Shown: positions 36,481 to 44,545 of the stretch, piece by piece | Layout of the letters: the number at the start of each line of letters is the position of its first letter | How positions within the stretch are numbered: position 1 is the stretch's first letter | NCBI RefSeq assembly: GCF_900142575.1 | Contig: NZ_FRBI01000005.1 | Location: 282,147-346,146 of the forward strand | Source: Actinacidiphila paucisporea | GTDB lineage: Bacteria; Actinomycetota; Actinomycetes; Streptomycetales; Streptomycetaceae | Length of the DNA stretch: 64,000 nt | Direction: 5' to 3' | The notes under the pieces: model-generated | What the model saw: only the letters and a program-made list of their open reading frames with translations | What the model was told of the DNA's origin: nothing | Databases searched by the model: none | Position numbers and translations under genes: made by a program

Positions 36481-37467
36481 TCAGGCGGTCAGGACCACGA
36501 TCAGCATGGCCAGCCAGCCCACCGAGACGAAGATCGGGAGCAGGACCATCACGAGGCCGGTCGGGGACGACTGGAGCCATGCGGCTCCTGGCTCGGTGAT
36601 CTGGCGGCCCACGATGCGCTGGCCGCCGTGCCAGGCCATGTGTTCTTCCAGCTCCACGACCGTGCTCTTGCGCATCTGGAGATAGCGCCTGCCGTACCGC
36701 AGCATCACGGCGAAGGACAGACCCGACACGAAGCCGATCACCGCGATGACCGCTCCGATGCCCTGTGCCACCGCCTGTGACTGCGCGCCCTCCTTGCCGA
36801 GGGTGAAGGCCAGTGTGGCTGCGAGGCCCGCGGTGATGTAGAGGAAATTGTTGAGCTTGTTCCAGTTGATGAGGTCTTCGTGTTTGTATAAGTCCACGGC
36901 GATCCCGTACTGCGTCTGCAGCAGGGACTCGCGCGGCTTCCGCGACACCCACACCACGCGCAGCCTGCCGTCCGGTGGCCGCAACCGGGTCAGTTCCTCG
37001 AAACCCATCTTTCGGTGGAACTGCGTCGACGCCTCGTTCGGCGGCTCGCTCACCACCGCCGCGATCACCGGGTTGGACGTCCACTGCTCCAGGACGTGGT
37101 GGTACAGCATGGAGGCGACACCCTGGCGCGCGGCGTCTCGGGCCACGCACACCTGCTTGATCACCAGGAAGCTGCCGAGCGTGGTCTTTATCCGGCGGTT
37201 CAGCCACTCGTCGGGTTCGATCCGCTCGTCGCTGTATGCCAGCAGGAAGCCCAGGACGTCTGCCCCCTTCACGGCCACGTAGAAGTGCTCGGCGCTCACC
37301 AGCCGCCCCCGGTACACCTCGTCGGTGTACTCCGACACCAGGAAGCCCTCCCGGCTGGCGGTCGCCGGATCGATTCCCTCCAGGTTCCTGGACTGCGCCA
37401 GTTCGACGATCATCGGGACGTGCTCCGCGGTCGCCCGTATGACCTCGATCTTCGTTTGGGCAGGCAT
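36481..37467 (-). CDS. GNAT acetyltransferase fused to a membrane domain
   Basis: 328 residues from ATG 37467 (GGAGGTGAGGG upstream). Residues ~5-165 are a GNAT fold: IEVIRATAEHVPMIVELAQS, the acetyl-CoA loop VARDAARQGVASMLYHH, and FHRKMGFEEL. A linker DLYKHEDLINWNKLNNF leads to two or three membrane helices (FLYITAGLAATLAFTL, GIGAVIAVIGFVSGLSFAVML) then LRYGRRYLQMRKSTVVELEE and a last hydrophobic pair GLVMVLLPIFVSVGWLAMLI. The helix-helix-'RYLQMRKSTVVELE' pattern resembles small SLATT/RipA-like membrane modules, some tied to conflict systems; this is inference. Substrate unknown. It lies next to the island with the NACHT remnant. Confidence 0.75.
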   Translation of the reverse strand: MPAQTKIEVIRATAEHVPMIVELAQSRNLEGIDPATASREGFLVSEYTDEVYRGRLVSAEHFYVAVKGADVLGFLLAYSDERIEPDEWLNRRIKTTLGSFLVIKQVCVARDAARQGVASMLYHHVLEQWTSNPVIAAVVSEPPNEASTQFHRKMGFEELTRLRPPDGRLRVVWVSRKPRESLLQTQYGIAVDLYKHEDLINWNKLNNFLYITAGLAATLAFTLGKEGAQSQAVAQGIGAVIAVIGFVSGLSFAVMLRYGRRYLQMRKSTVVELEEHMAWHGGQRIVGRQITEPGAAWLQSSPTGLVMVLLPIFVSVGWLAMLIVVLTA

Positions 37468-37565
37468 GGTCACGCCCTCACCTCCGACTGAACGACTGCG
37501 CAAGACCACTGGCAGCAGCCTGTACTGACGGATCATCGGACGCAAGCAGGGCGGCCTCCGGTCGG

Positions 37566-38045
37566 TCAGGGGCCGGGCGGGGTGCGGGGGGTGAGGAGGG
37601 CGCGGTTGAAGGCTTCGGCCACGGCGGCCGCGCGGTCGCTGACGCCGAGTTTGGCGTAGACGTTCAGCAGGTGGGTCTTCACGGTGGCCTCGCTGATCAG
37701 CAGGCGGGTGGCCACTTCGCGGTTGGTGGCTCCGGCGGCCACCCATTCGAGGACTTCGCGTTCGCGGGGACTGAGCAGGGACGGGGCGGGGGTGCGGACG
37801 TGCTTCATCAGGCGGGCCGCCACCGAGGGGGCGAGGACCGCTTCGTGGTTGGCGGCGGACTGGACGGCCCGCAGGAGTTCGGAGCGGGGGGCGTCCTTGA
37901 GGAGATAGCCGGTCGCTCCCGCTTCGATGGCCGGCAGGACATAGGCGTCGGAGTCGTAGGTGGTCAGGACCAGGATCCGGGCGTGGTTGCCGGACTTGGC
38001 CAGTTCGGTGATCGCGGTCACGCCGTCCATGGTGGGTGCCGGCAC
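37566..38045 (-). pseudogene. LuxR-type response regulator missing half its receiver domain
   Basis: Reads from GTG 38045 as (V)PAPTMDGVTAITELA, i.e. from the loop just after the phosphoacceptor Asp of a NarL-type receiver. The rest of the receiver (ILVLTTYDSDAYVLPAI, GYLLKDAP with the conserved Lys) and the LuxR helix-turn-helix (LLSPREREVLEWVAAGATNRE ... EATVKTHLLNVYAKLG) are intact. The first ~55 residues with the acidic pair and the phosphorylated Asp are absent. The coding sequence runs straight into the kinase gene in another frame, so this is a deletion join. Phosphorylation control should be lost even if the DNA-binding part is made. Confidence 0.85.
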
Positions 38046-39243
38046 CTGGCCCGGACTGGACCCGCAGGGTGCCCGACAGCGCTTCGACGCGCTGGCGCAT
38101 CGCCTGCAGGCCGAAACCGCCGCGCGCGGGGGACGGGTCGAAGCCGCGGCCGTCGTCGCGCACCTCCAGCGTGACCTCGTCGTCCTGGTAGGTGAGGCTC
38201 ACGGTGACGGTGGTGGCGCGGGCGTGCCGGGCCACGTTGGCCAGGGCCTCCTGCGCCGCGCGGAGCAGGGCCAGTTCGGCTTCCGGGCGCATGGGCCGGG
38301 CCGCTCCCGCGGTGATGGCTCTGGCGGTCACGCCGTGCAGGGCGGACCAGCGCTCGGCGACGCCGGCGAGGGCCTCGCCCAAACCCGCCGTCTCCAGCGG
38401 CTGCGGCCGCAGCGCGTCCACGGATCGGCGGGCCTCGGCCAGGCTCTCCCTGGCCAGGCCGGTAGCCGCCGTGAAGTGCCGCCGCCACCTGTCCGGGTCG
38501 CCGCCGGCCTGTTCCGCGGCCTGCAACTGGGTGACGATCCCGGTCAGGCCCTGCGCCAGCGTGTCGTGGATCTCCCGAGCCATCCGCCGGCGTTCGTCGA
38601 GGATCCCGGCCTCGCGGGCCTGGGCCAGCAGTTGCCGGTGCAGCCCGGCGTTCTCGGCGAGCGTCGCCTGGAGCCGGCGGTTCACCTCGCGTACCTGCTC
38701 CAGTGCCGTCTCGCGTTCGTCGCTGTGCTGCTCGACGCCCCGCTCCCACCAGGCCGTACCGCACATGCAGACGACGTTGGCGACCAGCACCGCGGCGAAG
38801 GCGGTCAGGCCGACGGCGCTGTCCTTGGGGACTCCGGCAGCCTGGGCGCTCCCCGACTCCAGTGCGACCGCGGCGACCGCGGGGAGCCGCCACGGCCAGG
38901 GCACGATGCCGAAGGCGTAGGAATAGCCGGCCGGTGTGAAGAGGCCGAACCACGGGTCCCGGACGACGAGGACGCCGGTGAGCAGGACCAGGCCGACGAA
39001 GAACAGCCCCATCACCGCGGCCTGTTCGCGCCAGGCGGGGTGCAGGGTGAACATCCACAGGATCCACAGCGCGGTCGCGGCGCACAGGACGAGGTCGATG
39101 AGCAGGGATCCGAACGCCCGGTGCTTGATGACCACGGTCACGACGGCGAGGGCGGCCAGCAGCACGTAGGGCACGACCGTCACCAGCGGAAGCAGCCACT
39201 CGTCGTGCCTGCGGGTCGGGGCGGGCGGGTCCGTCCTGTTCAT
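38035..39243 (-). CDS. NarL/DesK-type sensor histidine kinase, stop codon lost by deletion
   Basis: About 403 recognisable residues. Five or so N-terminal membrane helices (LLPLVTVVPYVLLAALAVVT, LLIDLVLCAATALWILWMF ...), a coiled coil, the HisKA_3 box ERRRMAREIHDTLAQGLTG with the phosphorylated His, and a HATPase with EVRDDGRGFDPSPARGGFGL and a final LRVQSGPGAGT. After this Thr the frame enters regulator DNA out of frame and meets no stop until 36481, so the chain would run through antisense-like residues into the GNAT protein, a 920-residue product. The kinase core itself looks complete apart from a few C-terminal residues. It heads a kinase-ABC cluster. Confidence 0.8.
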
Positions 39244-39261
39244 GGGTGCCTCTCCCTCACG

Positions 39262-40050
39262 TCACTCCCAGCGGAACGATCTCATCGCGCCGGCGCCGAA
39301 GACCAGGGCGTAGGCGGCGAGGGTGGCCAACTGGAGGGGATGGGGCGAGTGGCCCTCGGTCGCGTCGGTCAGCGCCTGCACGGCGGCGCCGAGGGGGGCG
39401 GCGCGGCTGATGTGCCGCAGCAGCGGGGGCATCGCGGCGATCGGCAGGAACAGCCCGGCGAAGAACATCATGACGTAGAAGAGGGTCGCGCCCACGGCGT
39501 TGGCGATCCGGCCGTTGGGCGAGGCGGCGGCGACGAACAAGCCGATGGCGAGGAGGGCGAGCGCGGCCAGCGCGATGCTGATCAGGTACCCGCCGAGCCG
39601 GCGCGGCAGCGCCACCCCGAAGGCGAACCTGGCCACCAGGAGCACGGCTGCCACCGAGACGGCCGCGGTGGCGAGGTTGACCAGCAGTTGGGCGGCCAGC
39701 ACCCGGGCCGGCCCGACCGGGGTGGTCCGCAGGCGGCGCAGCACCCCCTTCTCCCGGTAGCCGGCCAGCACTTGGGGCATGACGGTGAAGGACAGCATGG
39801 CCAGCACGAAGGCGGACAGGATCGGGACGTAGACGTCGAGCAGGGTGAAGCCGTCGAGGTCGTCGCGGTGCTCGTTGTAGAAGGGCAGGTTGCCGAAGAC
39901 GACCAGCAGCGCGAGCGGCAGCCCGACGGCGAAGACGGGGCCCACCCGTTCCCTTACGAACAGCTTCAGTTCGGTGAGCGCGAGCCGTCCCAAGACCGGG
40001 CCCCGGTCGGTGGCGGGCGGGACGGGCCCGGCTGGGGTGCTGGCTGACAT
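39262..40050 (-). CDS. ABC-2 transporter permease (drug-resistance type)
   Basis: 262 residues. ATG 40050 follows GCAGGAG. After LGRLALTELKLFVRERVGPV, six hydrophobic segments follow: FAVGLPLALLVVFGNLP, VYVPILSAFVLAMLSFTVMP, AQLLVNLATAAVSVAAVLLV and others, with the loop GYREKGVLRRLRTTPVGP before segment three, the DrrB/ABC-2 hallmark. It pairs with the ATPase at 40203. It ends 18 bases before the kinase start, so kinase and transporter are probably co-transcribed, as in LiaRS/DesKR-type resistance loci. Confidence 0.9.
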   Translation of the reverse strand: MSASTPAGPVPPATDRGPVLGRLALTELKLFVRERVGPVFAVGLPLALLVVFGNLPFYNEHRDDLDGFTLLDVYVPILSAFVLAMLSFTVMPQVLAGYREKGVLRRLRTTPVGPARVLAAQLLVNLATAAVSVAAVLLVARFAFGVALPRRLGGYLISIALAALALLAIGLFVAAASPNGRIANAVGATLFYVMMFFAGLFLPIAAMPPLLRHISRAAPLGAAVQALTDATEGHSPHPLQLATLAAYALVFGAGAMRSFRWE

Positions 40051-40141
40051 GGCGTGCTCCTGCTGCTCGTTCGGCTGGCTCTGGGCGGCGCCGGCCTCGG
40101 CACCGGCTTTCGGTCAGGTGGCGCCGGGTTCGGGAGCGCCC

Positions 40142-40192
40142 GGCCCGTAAAGCCCGGCCACGGAAGATCCGGGCCCGTAAAGCCCGGCCACG
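40142..40192. repeat. Two direct copies of a 21-bp sequence
   Basis: GGCCCGTAAAGCCCGGCCACG-like copies at 40142-40162 and 40172-40192 are identical (period 30). They lie between the ATPase stop and permease start of the ABC pair, lengthening an intergenic gap that is normally a few bases. Confidence 0.8.
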
Positions 40193-40202
40193 TCACGCCC
40201 GG

Positions 40203-41147
40203 TCAGGTCGCGCCCGCCCCGGGAGCGCCGCCAGGACCGGCGCCCGAGTGGCTGCCGGTCAGTGCGACGAAGGCGTCCTCCAGGCTGGGCTGCTCCACCC
40301 GGAGGTGCTGCGCGACGATGCCGTTGCGCGCCAGCACGGAGGTGACCGCGGTGAGGGCGTCTGCGGTGCCGGTGACGACCACGTGGTCGCCGCTGCGGGC
40401 GAGGCCGATGACGTCCGGCAGGCCGGTCAGCAGGGCGTCCTCGAACGGTACGGACGGCCGGAAGCGTATCCGCCGGCCGTCCCGGAGCCGCTCGGTCAGG
40501 CCCGCCGGGCTGTCCACGGCGACGACCCGGCCCCGGTCGATCACCGCCACCCGGTCGCAGAGCCGCTCGGCTTCCTCCATGAAGTGGGTGACCAGCATGA
40601 TCGTCACCCCCCGGGAGCGGACGTCCTGGATCAGGCTCCAGGTGTCCCGCCTGGCCTGCGGGTCCAGCCCGGTGGTCAGCTCGTCCAGGACGGCCACCTC
40701 CGGGTTCCCGATCAGCGCGAGGGCGATCGAGAGCCGCTGCTGCTGGCCGCCGGACAGCTTGGCGTACGGGGTGCGGCGCTTGCCGGCCAGGCCGAGTGCG
40801 TCCATCAGGTCCCCCGGGTCGGCCGGCCGGCGGTAGAACGAGGCGTACAGCCGCAGCGCCTCGCCGGCCGTCAGCCGTTCGGGCAGCCGGCCGTCCTGGA
40901 GCTGTACGCCGAGGCGCTGCGTCAGCTCGGCGCGGTCGCGCCGGGGGTCGAGCCCGAGGACGCTGATCTCGCCCCGGTCGGCCGTCCGCAGCCCCTCGAC
41001 GCACTCCACCGTGGTCGTCTTGCCGGCGCCGTTCGGGCCGAGGATTCCGAAGATCTCGCCCTGCTGGACGGTGAACGAGACGTCGTCGACGGCCACGGTG
41101 GAGCCGTAGCCCTTGTGCAGGTGGCGCACCTCGATGACCGCCGGCAT
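40203..41147 (-). CDS. DrrA-like ABC transporter ATP-binding protein
   Basis: 314 residues. ATG 41147 (MPAVIEVRHLHKGYGSTVAV) has GGAAGGA eight bases upstream. Walker A is GPNGAGKTTT, the signature LSGGQQQRLSIALAL, Walker B EVAVLDELTTGLDP (DELT, not DEPT), and the H-loop VTHFMEEAE. The C-terminal domain ends in EQPSLEDAFVALTG, usual in daunorubicin-resistance-type ATPases. It powers the permease at 39262. The Leu in place of Pro in Walker B (DEL) is tolerated in this family. Confidence 0.9.
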   Translation of the reverse strand: MPAVIEVRHLHKGYGSTVAVDDVSFTVQQGEIFGILGPNGAGKTTTVECVEGLRTADRGEISVLGLDPRRDRAELTQRLGVQLQDGRLPERLTAGEALRLYASFYRRPADPGDLMDALGLAGKRRTPYAKLSGGQQQRLSIALALIGNPEVAVLDELTTGLDPQARRDTWSLIQDVRSRGVTIMLVTHFMEEAERLCDRVAVIDRGRVVAVDSPAGLTERLRDGRRIRFRPSVPFEDALLTGLPDVIGLARSGDHVVVTGTADALTAVTSVLARNGIVAQHLRVEQPSLEDAFVALTGSHSGAGPGGAPGAGAT

Positions 41148-41270
41148 GCGGGAGTCCTTCCGTCCGGTTCCGGAGGGGTTCCGGTCGGTGATGCCAGCGT
41201 GGCAGCGGCGCGGCCCCGGCCACATCGACCGCCCGGTCCTCTTCCGCGCGGACCGGCTGGTCGGCCGGAC

Positions 41271-41288
41271 GGTTGAGCCGCGTCAACC
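41271..41288 (-). promoter_or_regulatory. Inverted repeat upstream of the ABC/kinase operon
   Basis: GGTTGA-GCCGCG-TCAACC, about 125 bases before the ATPase start. On the minus strand it contains TTGACG, a good -35 hexamer, but no matching -10 was found. Possibly the target of the damaged response regulator (inference). Confidence 0.35.
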
Positions 41289-41345
41289 GATCGGCTGATG
41301 CGGCCCGTCCGGAGCGCCGGGGGCCGGGCCGGCGGGCGGGGGCGC

Positions 41346-41879
41346 TCAGGCGGTCGGGCCCTCCGGGCCGGACGGACCCGCCGGGTCGGACAGGGCCAGG
41401 GCCGAGGGGTCGGACAGCCAGGTCCTGATGCTCGCCATCGTGCCCGGACCGGAGTCGTCGGTGACGCTCGCCGCGAGGTCGGCGACCGTTATCTCCTGGA
41501 GGGCCGCGCGCCAGGCGGCGTCGGCGGTGGCCATGGCGCGGGAGATGGCGCAGGGGCGGGTGCAGGCCTCGGCGGATGCCGCCAGGGGGCCGCGCCGGCG
41601 GATCTCGGTGCAGACGAACGCGGGCTGGGCGCCGTCGATGGCCGTGACGACGTCGAGGACGGTGATCCGGGCGGGGGTCTTGGTCAGGACGTAACCGCCC
41701 GCCTTGCCCTGGACGGAGCGCACGAGGTCGGCGCGGGAGAGCGCCTGGAGCTGCTTGGCCAGGTAGCTCCCGGAGACGTCGTGCAGCTCCGCGAGGCGGG
41801 CTGCGGGGACGGGGTCGGTCGCCGCGGTCAGGACGACGCAGCAGTGCAGCGCCCACTCGACCCCGCCGGACAACTTCAT
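41346..41879 (-). CDS. Rrf2-family transcriptional regulator
   Basis: 177 residues. Winged helix MKLSGGVEWALHCCVVLTAA ... LAELHDVSGSYLAKQLQALS and wing VQGKAGGYVLTKTPARITVL, all family hallmarks. Three Cys (FVCTEIRRRGPLAASAEAC then TRPCAIS) lie where Fe-S Rrf2 proteins (IscR/NsrR) hold their cluster, so a redox or NO sensor is plausible; the spacing is longer than in NsrR. It faces the NmrA-like gene; two palindromes in the gap (41905-41948) are the obvious operator. Confidence 0.9.
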   Translation of the reverse strand: MKLSGGVEWALHCCVVLTAATDPVPAARLAELHDVSGSYLAKQLQALSRADLVRSVQGKAGGYVLTKTPARITVLDVVTAIDGAQPAFVCTEIRRRGPLAASAEACTRPCAISRAMATADAAWRAALQEITVADLAASVTDDSGPGTMASIRTWLSDPSALALSDPAGPSGPEGPTA

Positions 41880-41904
41880 GGGCTCGCGCTCCCTCCGCTT
41901 GACT

Positions 41905-41948
41905 CGGATAAAGACTATCCGACTATTATCTCGGATAAGAAGTGTCCG
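41905..41948. promoter_or_regulatory. Double operator in the Rrf2/NmrA divergent promoter
   Basis: CGGATA-AAGAC-TATCCG (41905-41921, perfect) and CGGATA-AGAAG-TGTCCG (41932-41948, one mismatch), centres 27 bases apart. Both lie between the two divergent starts (41879 and 42014), so Rrf2 binding would control itself and the dehydrogenase-like gene. Confidence 0.75.
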
Positions 41949-42013
41949 AGTTCGGGAGGGTGTCCTCCCTCGATCCCGGGCGTGCCGTGTGGCGCGTCCG
42001 AAAGGCGGCAGTC

Positions 42014-42754
42014 ATGAAGTTCACCGTGGTCGGCGGGACCGGTCTGATCGGCTCGCAGGTGGTCAGGATGCTGACCGAAGCGGGACACGAGGCCGTGCCC
42101 GTGGCACTGTCCACCGGAGTGGACGTGATCACCGGGAAGGGCCTGGACGAGGCGTTCCAGGGTGCCGACGTCGTCGTCAACCTGACGAATTCGCCCACCT
42201 TCGACGAGGCCTCCCTGGACTTCTTCCGCACCTCGATGGGCAACCTGCTCGCCGCGGGCGAGAAGGCCGGGGTCGGGCACCAGGTCATCCTGTCGATCGT
42301 CGGCGTGGACCAGGTGCCCGCGCTGGACTACTACCGGGCCAAGGTGCTCCAGGAGGAGCTGCTCCAGCAGGGGCCGACCCCGTACTCGATCGTGCGTGCC
42401 ACGCAGTTCTTCGAGTTCATGGGCGCGGCCCTGTCCTGGACCTCGGACGAGGAGACCGTGCGGCTGCCCGCGACCCCGATCCAGCCGATGGCCGCCGCGG
42501 ATGTGGCCGCCGCGGTCGCGAAGGTCGCCGCCGGCTCGCCGCTGCGCGGGATCTACGAGGTCGCCGGGCCCGACGTCTTCCGGCTGGACGAGCTGGGCAA
42601 GGTCACGCTGGCCGCGAAGGGGGACGGCCGTACCGTCGTCACGGACGACCAGGCCGGGATGTTCGCGGCCGTCGATGGCGACGTCCTCCTCGGGGGACCT
42701 GGCGCCCACCTGGCGCCCACGCACTACCGGGACTGGCTCCAGCAGGCCCGCTGA
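42014..42754 (+). CDS. NmrA-like NAD(P)-binding (atypical SDR) protein
   Basis: 246 residues. ATG 42014 with AAAGG eight bases upstream. The nucleotide-binding start MKFTVVGGTGLIGSQVVRML has G-G-T-G-x-I-G; the rest (VVVNLTNSPTFDEASLDFF, VGHQVILSIVGVD, LDYYRAKVLQEELL with Tyr-x-x-x-Lys, YSIVRATQFFEF) matches the SDR_a5/NmrA group often called NAD(P)H-binding or 'SDR family oxidoreductase'. Many of these are Rrf2- or HTH-regulated redox sensors. It sits opposite the Rrf2 gene under the double operator, so it is the likely target. Confidence 0.9.
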   Translation: MKFTVVGGTGLIGSQVVRMLTEAGHEAVPVALSTGVDVITGKGLDEAFQGADVVVNLTNSPTFDEASLDFFRTSMGNLLAAGEKAGVGHQVILSIVGVDQVPALDYYRAKVLQEELLQQGPTPYSIVRATQFFEFMGAALSWTSDEETVRLPATPIQPMAAADVAAAVAKVAAGSPLRGIYEVAGPDVFRLDELGKVTLAAKGDGRTVVTDDQAGMFAAVDGDVLLGGPGAHLAPTHYRDWLQQAR

Positions 42755-42927
42755 CCAGGCTCAGGGGGGCGCGCGGGGCGCGCGTGGATGTGCCGAATGC
42801 CACCGAAACGGTCATTCCGGAGGTTTGTCGACAGATCGTCACGCGTGCGAGGGAAATGGATCAAGCCGGCGCGTTCGAGGTGCAGGTGCTGGGCAAGTCT
42901 GGATTCGGCGACGCCGTCGGAAGGACA

Positions 42928-42955
42928 GGTGGAGCGGTCGGCCGGCCGCTCCACC
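42928..42955 (+). terminator. Hairpin between NmrA-like and small secreted genes
   Basis: GGTGGAGCGG pairs perfectly with CCGCTCCACC around an 8-base loop. 173 bases after the NmrA stop and 50 before the next start; more likely a terminator than an operator. Confidence 0.5.
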
Positions 42956-43005
42956 GCAGACAGCAGGTCCGAGTTCGGAATTCTGTCCCCTTGGGAGGGA
43001 ACACC

Positions 43006-43311
43006 ATGGCAAGCATCCGTACCGTCCGTGTCCTGGCCGCCGTGGCCGCACTGCCCGTCGCGGCGGTGCTGTTCGCCGGCACCGCCGTGGCCGACGACGG
43101 CGCTTTCGCGGGTGGCCAGTCGAACGCGGCGGTGGTGAGCAACTCCGGCGGCAACGTCGGCGGCGGCAACTTCGGCAATGTGACGACGACCCAGCAGGCC
43201 GCCACCGGCACCGGCGCGTCGAACCAGAACAACACGGCGAGCGTGGCCGGCGCCGGATTCACCGCCATCGAGCAGAACACCGCGAACGTCCACTTCTCGC
43301 CGCTCTGGTGA
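43006..43311 (+). CDS. Small secreted Asn/Gln/Gly-rich protein
   Basis: 101 residues; GGAGGGA six bases before ATG. A signal peptide MASIRTVRVLAAVAALPVAA is cleaved after AVA-DDG. The mature ~73 residues are built from Gly, Asn, Gln, Ser, Thr and Ala: SNAAVVSNSGGNVGGG, then NVTTTQQAATGTGASNQNNTA. No Cys, no charge apart from the ends, and a final HFSPLW. Such composition suggests a beta-rich, self-assembling surface protein, like curlin repeats or rodlins, but no family is recognised. No partner gene is visible. Confidence 0.65.
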   Translation: MASIRTVRVLAAVAALPVAAVLFAGTAVADDGAFAGGQSNAAVVSNSGGNVGGGNFGNVTTTQQAATGTGASNQNNTASVAGAGFTAIEQNTANVHFSPLW

Positions 43312-43415
43312 CCCTCCGGGTGATCCGGTGCCCGCGCGCCGAGGACGCGCCGGCCGACTGAACGCAGCCAGGGCGCGCGGCGGCCTCCCCGTGCCGTCGC
43401 GCGCCCGCCGTCAGT

Positions 43416-43436
43416 TTGTCCACAGGCTGTGGACAG
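43416..43436. promoter_or_regulatory. Inverted pair of DnaA boxes
   Basis: TTGTCCACA (43416-43424, perfect, +) and TGTGGACAG (43428-43436, -, one mismatch), 3 bases apart. Located between two secreted-protein genes, 91 bases before the DUF1906 start. Confidence 0.55.
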
Positions 43437-43526
43437 TCGCGGAGGCTGCTCCGGAAGGCCGCCGCAGACGGGTGTGCGGCGGCGTGTCTGCGCGGTACGG
43501 GCGCGCTCGCCACGTTCACTCGCGGC

Positions 43527-44387
43527 ATGAGCGAAAGACATATTTTCATCCGTTATGTCCTCCGGCTGCTGGTCGGCACTCTGGCGCTGACCGGTCTGCT
43601 CCTCCCCACCGCGAGTGCCGTCGCCGCGCCCGGCGCCGTCGCCGCCAACCGGGGGGACACCGCACCCCGTATCTTCCAGGGCCGCGGATTCGACACCTGC
43701 CAGGCCCCCGACCTGGCGACGATGCGGGCCTGGCGGGCGTCCTCCGCCTACCGCGCCGTCGGAATCTACTTCGGCGGGCGGGCCCGGGCCTGCAAGAGCC
43801 AGGCCAATCTGACCACCGACTGGGTGCGGCAGACCACCGGCGCGGGATGGAGCCTGCTGGCGATCTACGTCGGTTCGCAGAGCCCCTGCGTCGACGGCTC
43901 CAACAAGAACCCCTACCGCATCGACCCCGCGCAGGCGGCGAGCCAGGGCGGCACCGAGGGCGAGGACGCGGTCAGCAGCGCCAAGGCGCTGGGCCTGGAC
44001 AAGGGCAGCGCGCTCTACCTCGACATGGAGGCGTACGACATCGGCGACTCGGCCTGCGCCGCCGCGACCCTGACCTTCCTGCGGGGCTGGGACCGCCAGG
44101 TGCGGGCCGCGGGCTACCTGGCCGGCTTCTACAGCAGCGCCGACTCCGGCATCAAGCACATCGAGACCGCCCGCAAGGCCGGCGTCACCGACCTGCCCGA
44201 CGCCGTCTGGTACGCCCGCTGGGGCGTCAGCGCGACGCTGACCGACGAGCCCGCCCTGAGCTCCGACGCATGGGCCTCGCACGCCCGTATCCACCAGTAC
44301 ACCGGCAGCGTCACCGAGTCGTACGGCGGCAAGAAGCTCACCATCGACCGCGACCTGATCGACGGCCCGGTCGCCGTGGTCGACTGA
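43527..44387 (+). CDS. Secreted DUF1906 (GH25-like) protein
   Basis: 286 residues from ATG 43527. A signal peptide with hydrophobic core LLVGTLALTGLLLPTASAV ends near AVAAPGAVAA. The domain starts GRGFDTCQAPDLATMRAWRA, then YRAVGIYFGGRARACKSQA, SLLAIYVGSQSPC, SALYLDMEAYDI (Asp-Met-Glu), GFYSSADSGI and DRDLIDGPVAV. This is the Rv2525c-like glycoside-hydrolase-like domain, a TIM barrel; DxE pairs suggest cell-wall glycan hydrolysis but activity is unproven for the family. Four to six Cys suggest disulphides. Stand-alone. Confidence 0.88.
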   Translation: MSERHIFIRYVLRLLVGTLALTGLLLPTASAVAAPGAVAANRGDTAPRIFQGRGFDTCQAPDLATMRAWRASSAYRAVGIYFGGRARACKSQANLTTDWVRQTTGAGWSLLAIYVGSQSPCVDGSNKNPYRIDPAQAASQGGTEGEDAVSSAKALGLDKGSALYLDMEAYDIGDSACAAATLTFLRGWDRQVRAAGYLAGFYSSADSGIKHIETARKAGVTDLPDAVWYARWGVSATLTDEPALSSDAWASHARIHQYTGSVTESYGGKKLTIDRDLIDGPVAVVD

Positions 44388-44393
44388 GACCGC

Positions 44394-44498
44394 CCTACGC
44401 CCTCAGGTGTATCCCCTGCGGGTCGCGGGCCCGCGGCTCCCCCCTCGGGGGGTGGGGAAACCCCCCGCCCTACGACCTGAGAGTGATCCCCTTTCGGC
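44394..44498 (+). repeat. Two ~30-bp imperfect direct repeats before the sigma-factor gene
   Basis: CCCTACG then CCCTCAGGTGTATCCCCTGCGG (44394-44422) and CCCTACG then ACCTGAGAGTGATCCCCTTTCGG (44469-44498). About 75 bases apart, the second ends 48 bases before the SigE start. GTGATCCCC/GTATCCCC may be protein binding or promoter elements. Confidence 0.5.
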
Positions 44499-44545
44499 AC
44501 CTGCGGCCGATCCGCGAAGGGCCCCGCGCCTCCTAGCGTGGAGCC

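Noticed and set aside
37480..38030. Kinase frame through the regulator as a true long protein
   Set aside because: Residues there are Pro/Arg/His-rich shadow of the regulator frame; not a designed domain. Kept only as a consequence of the deletion.
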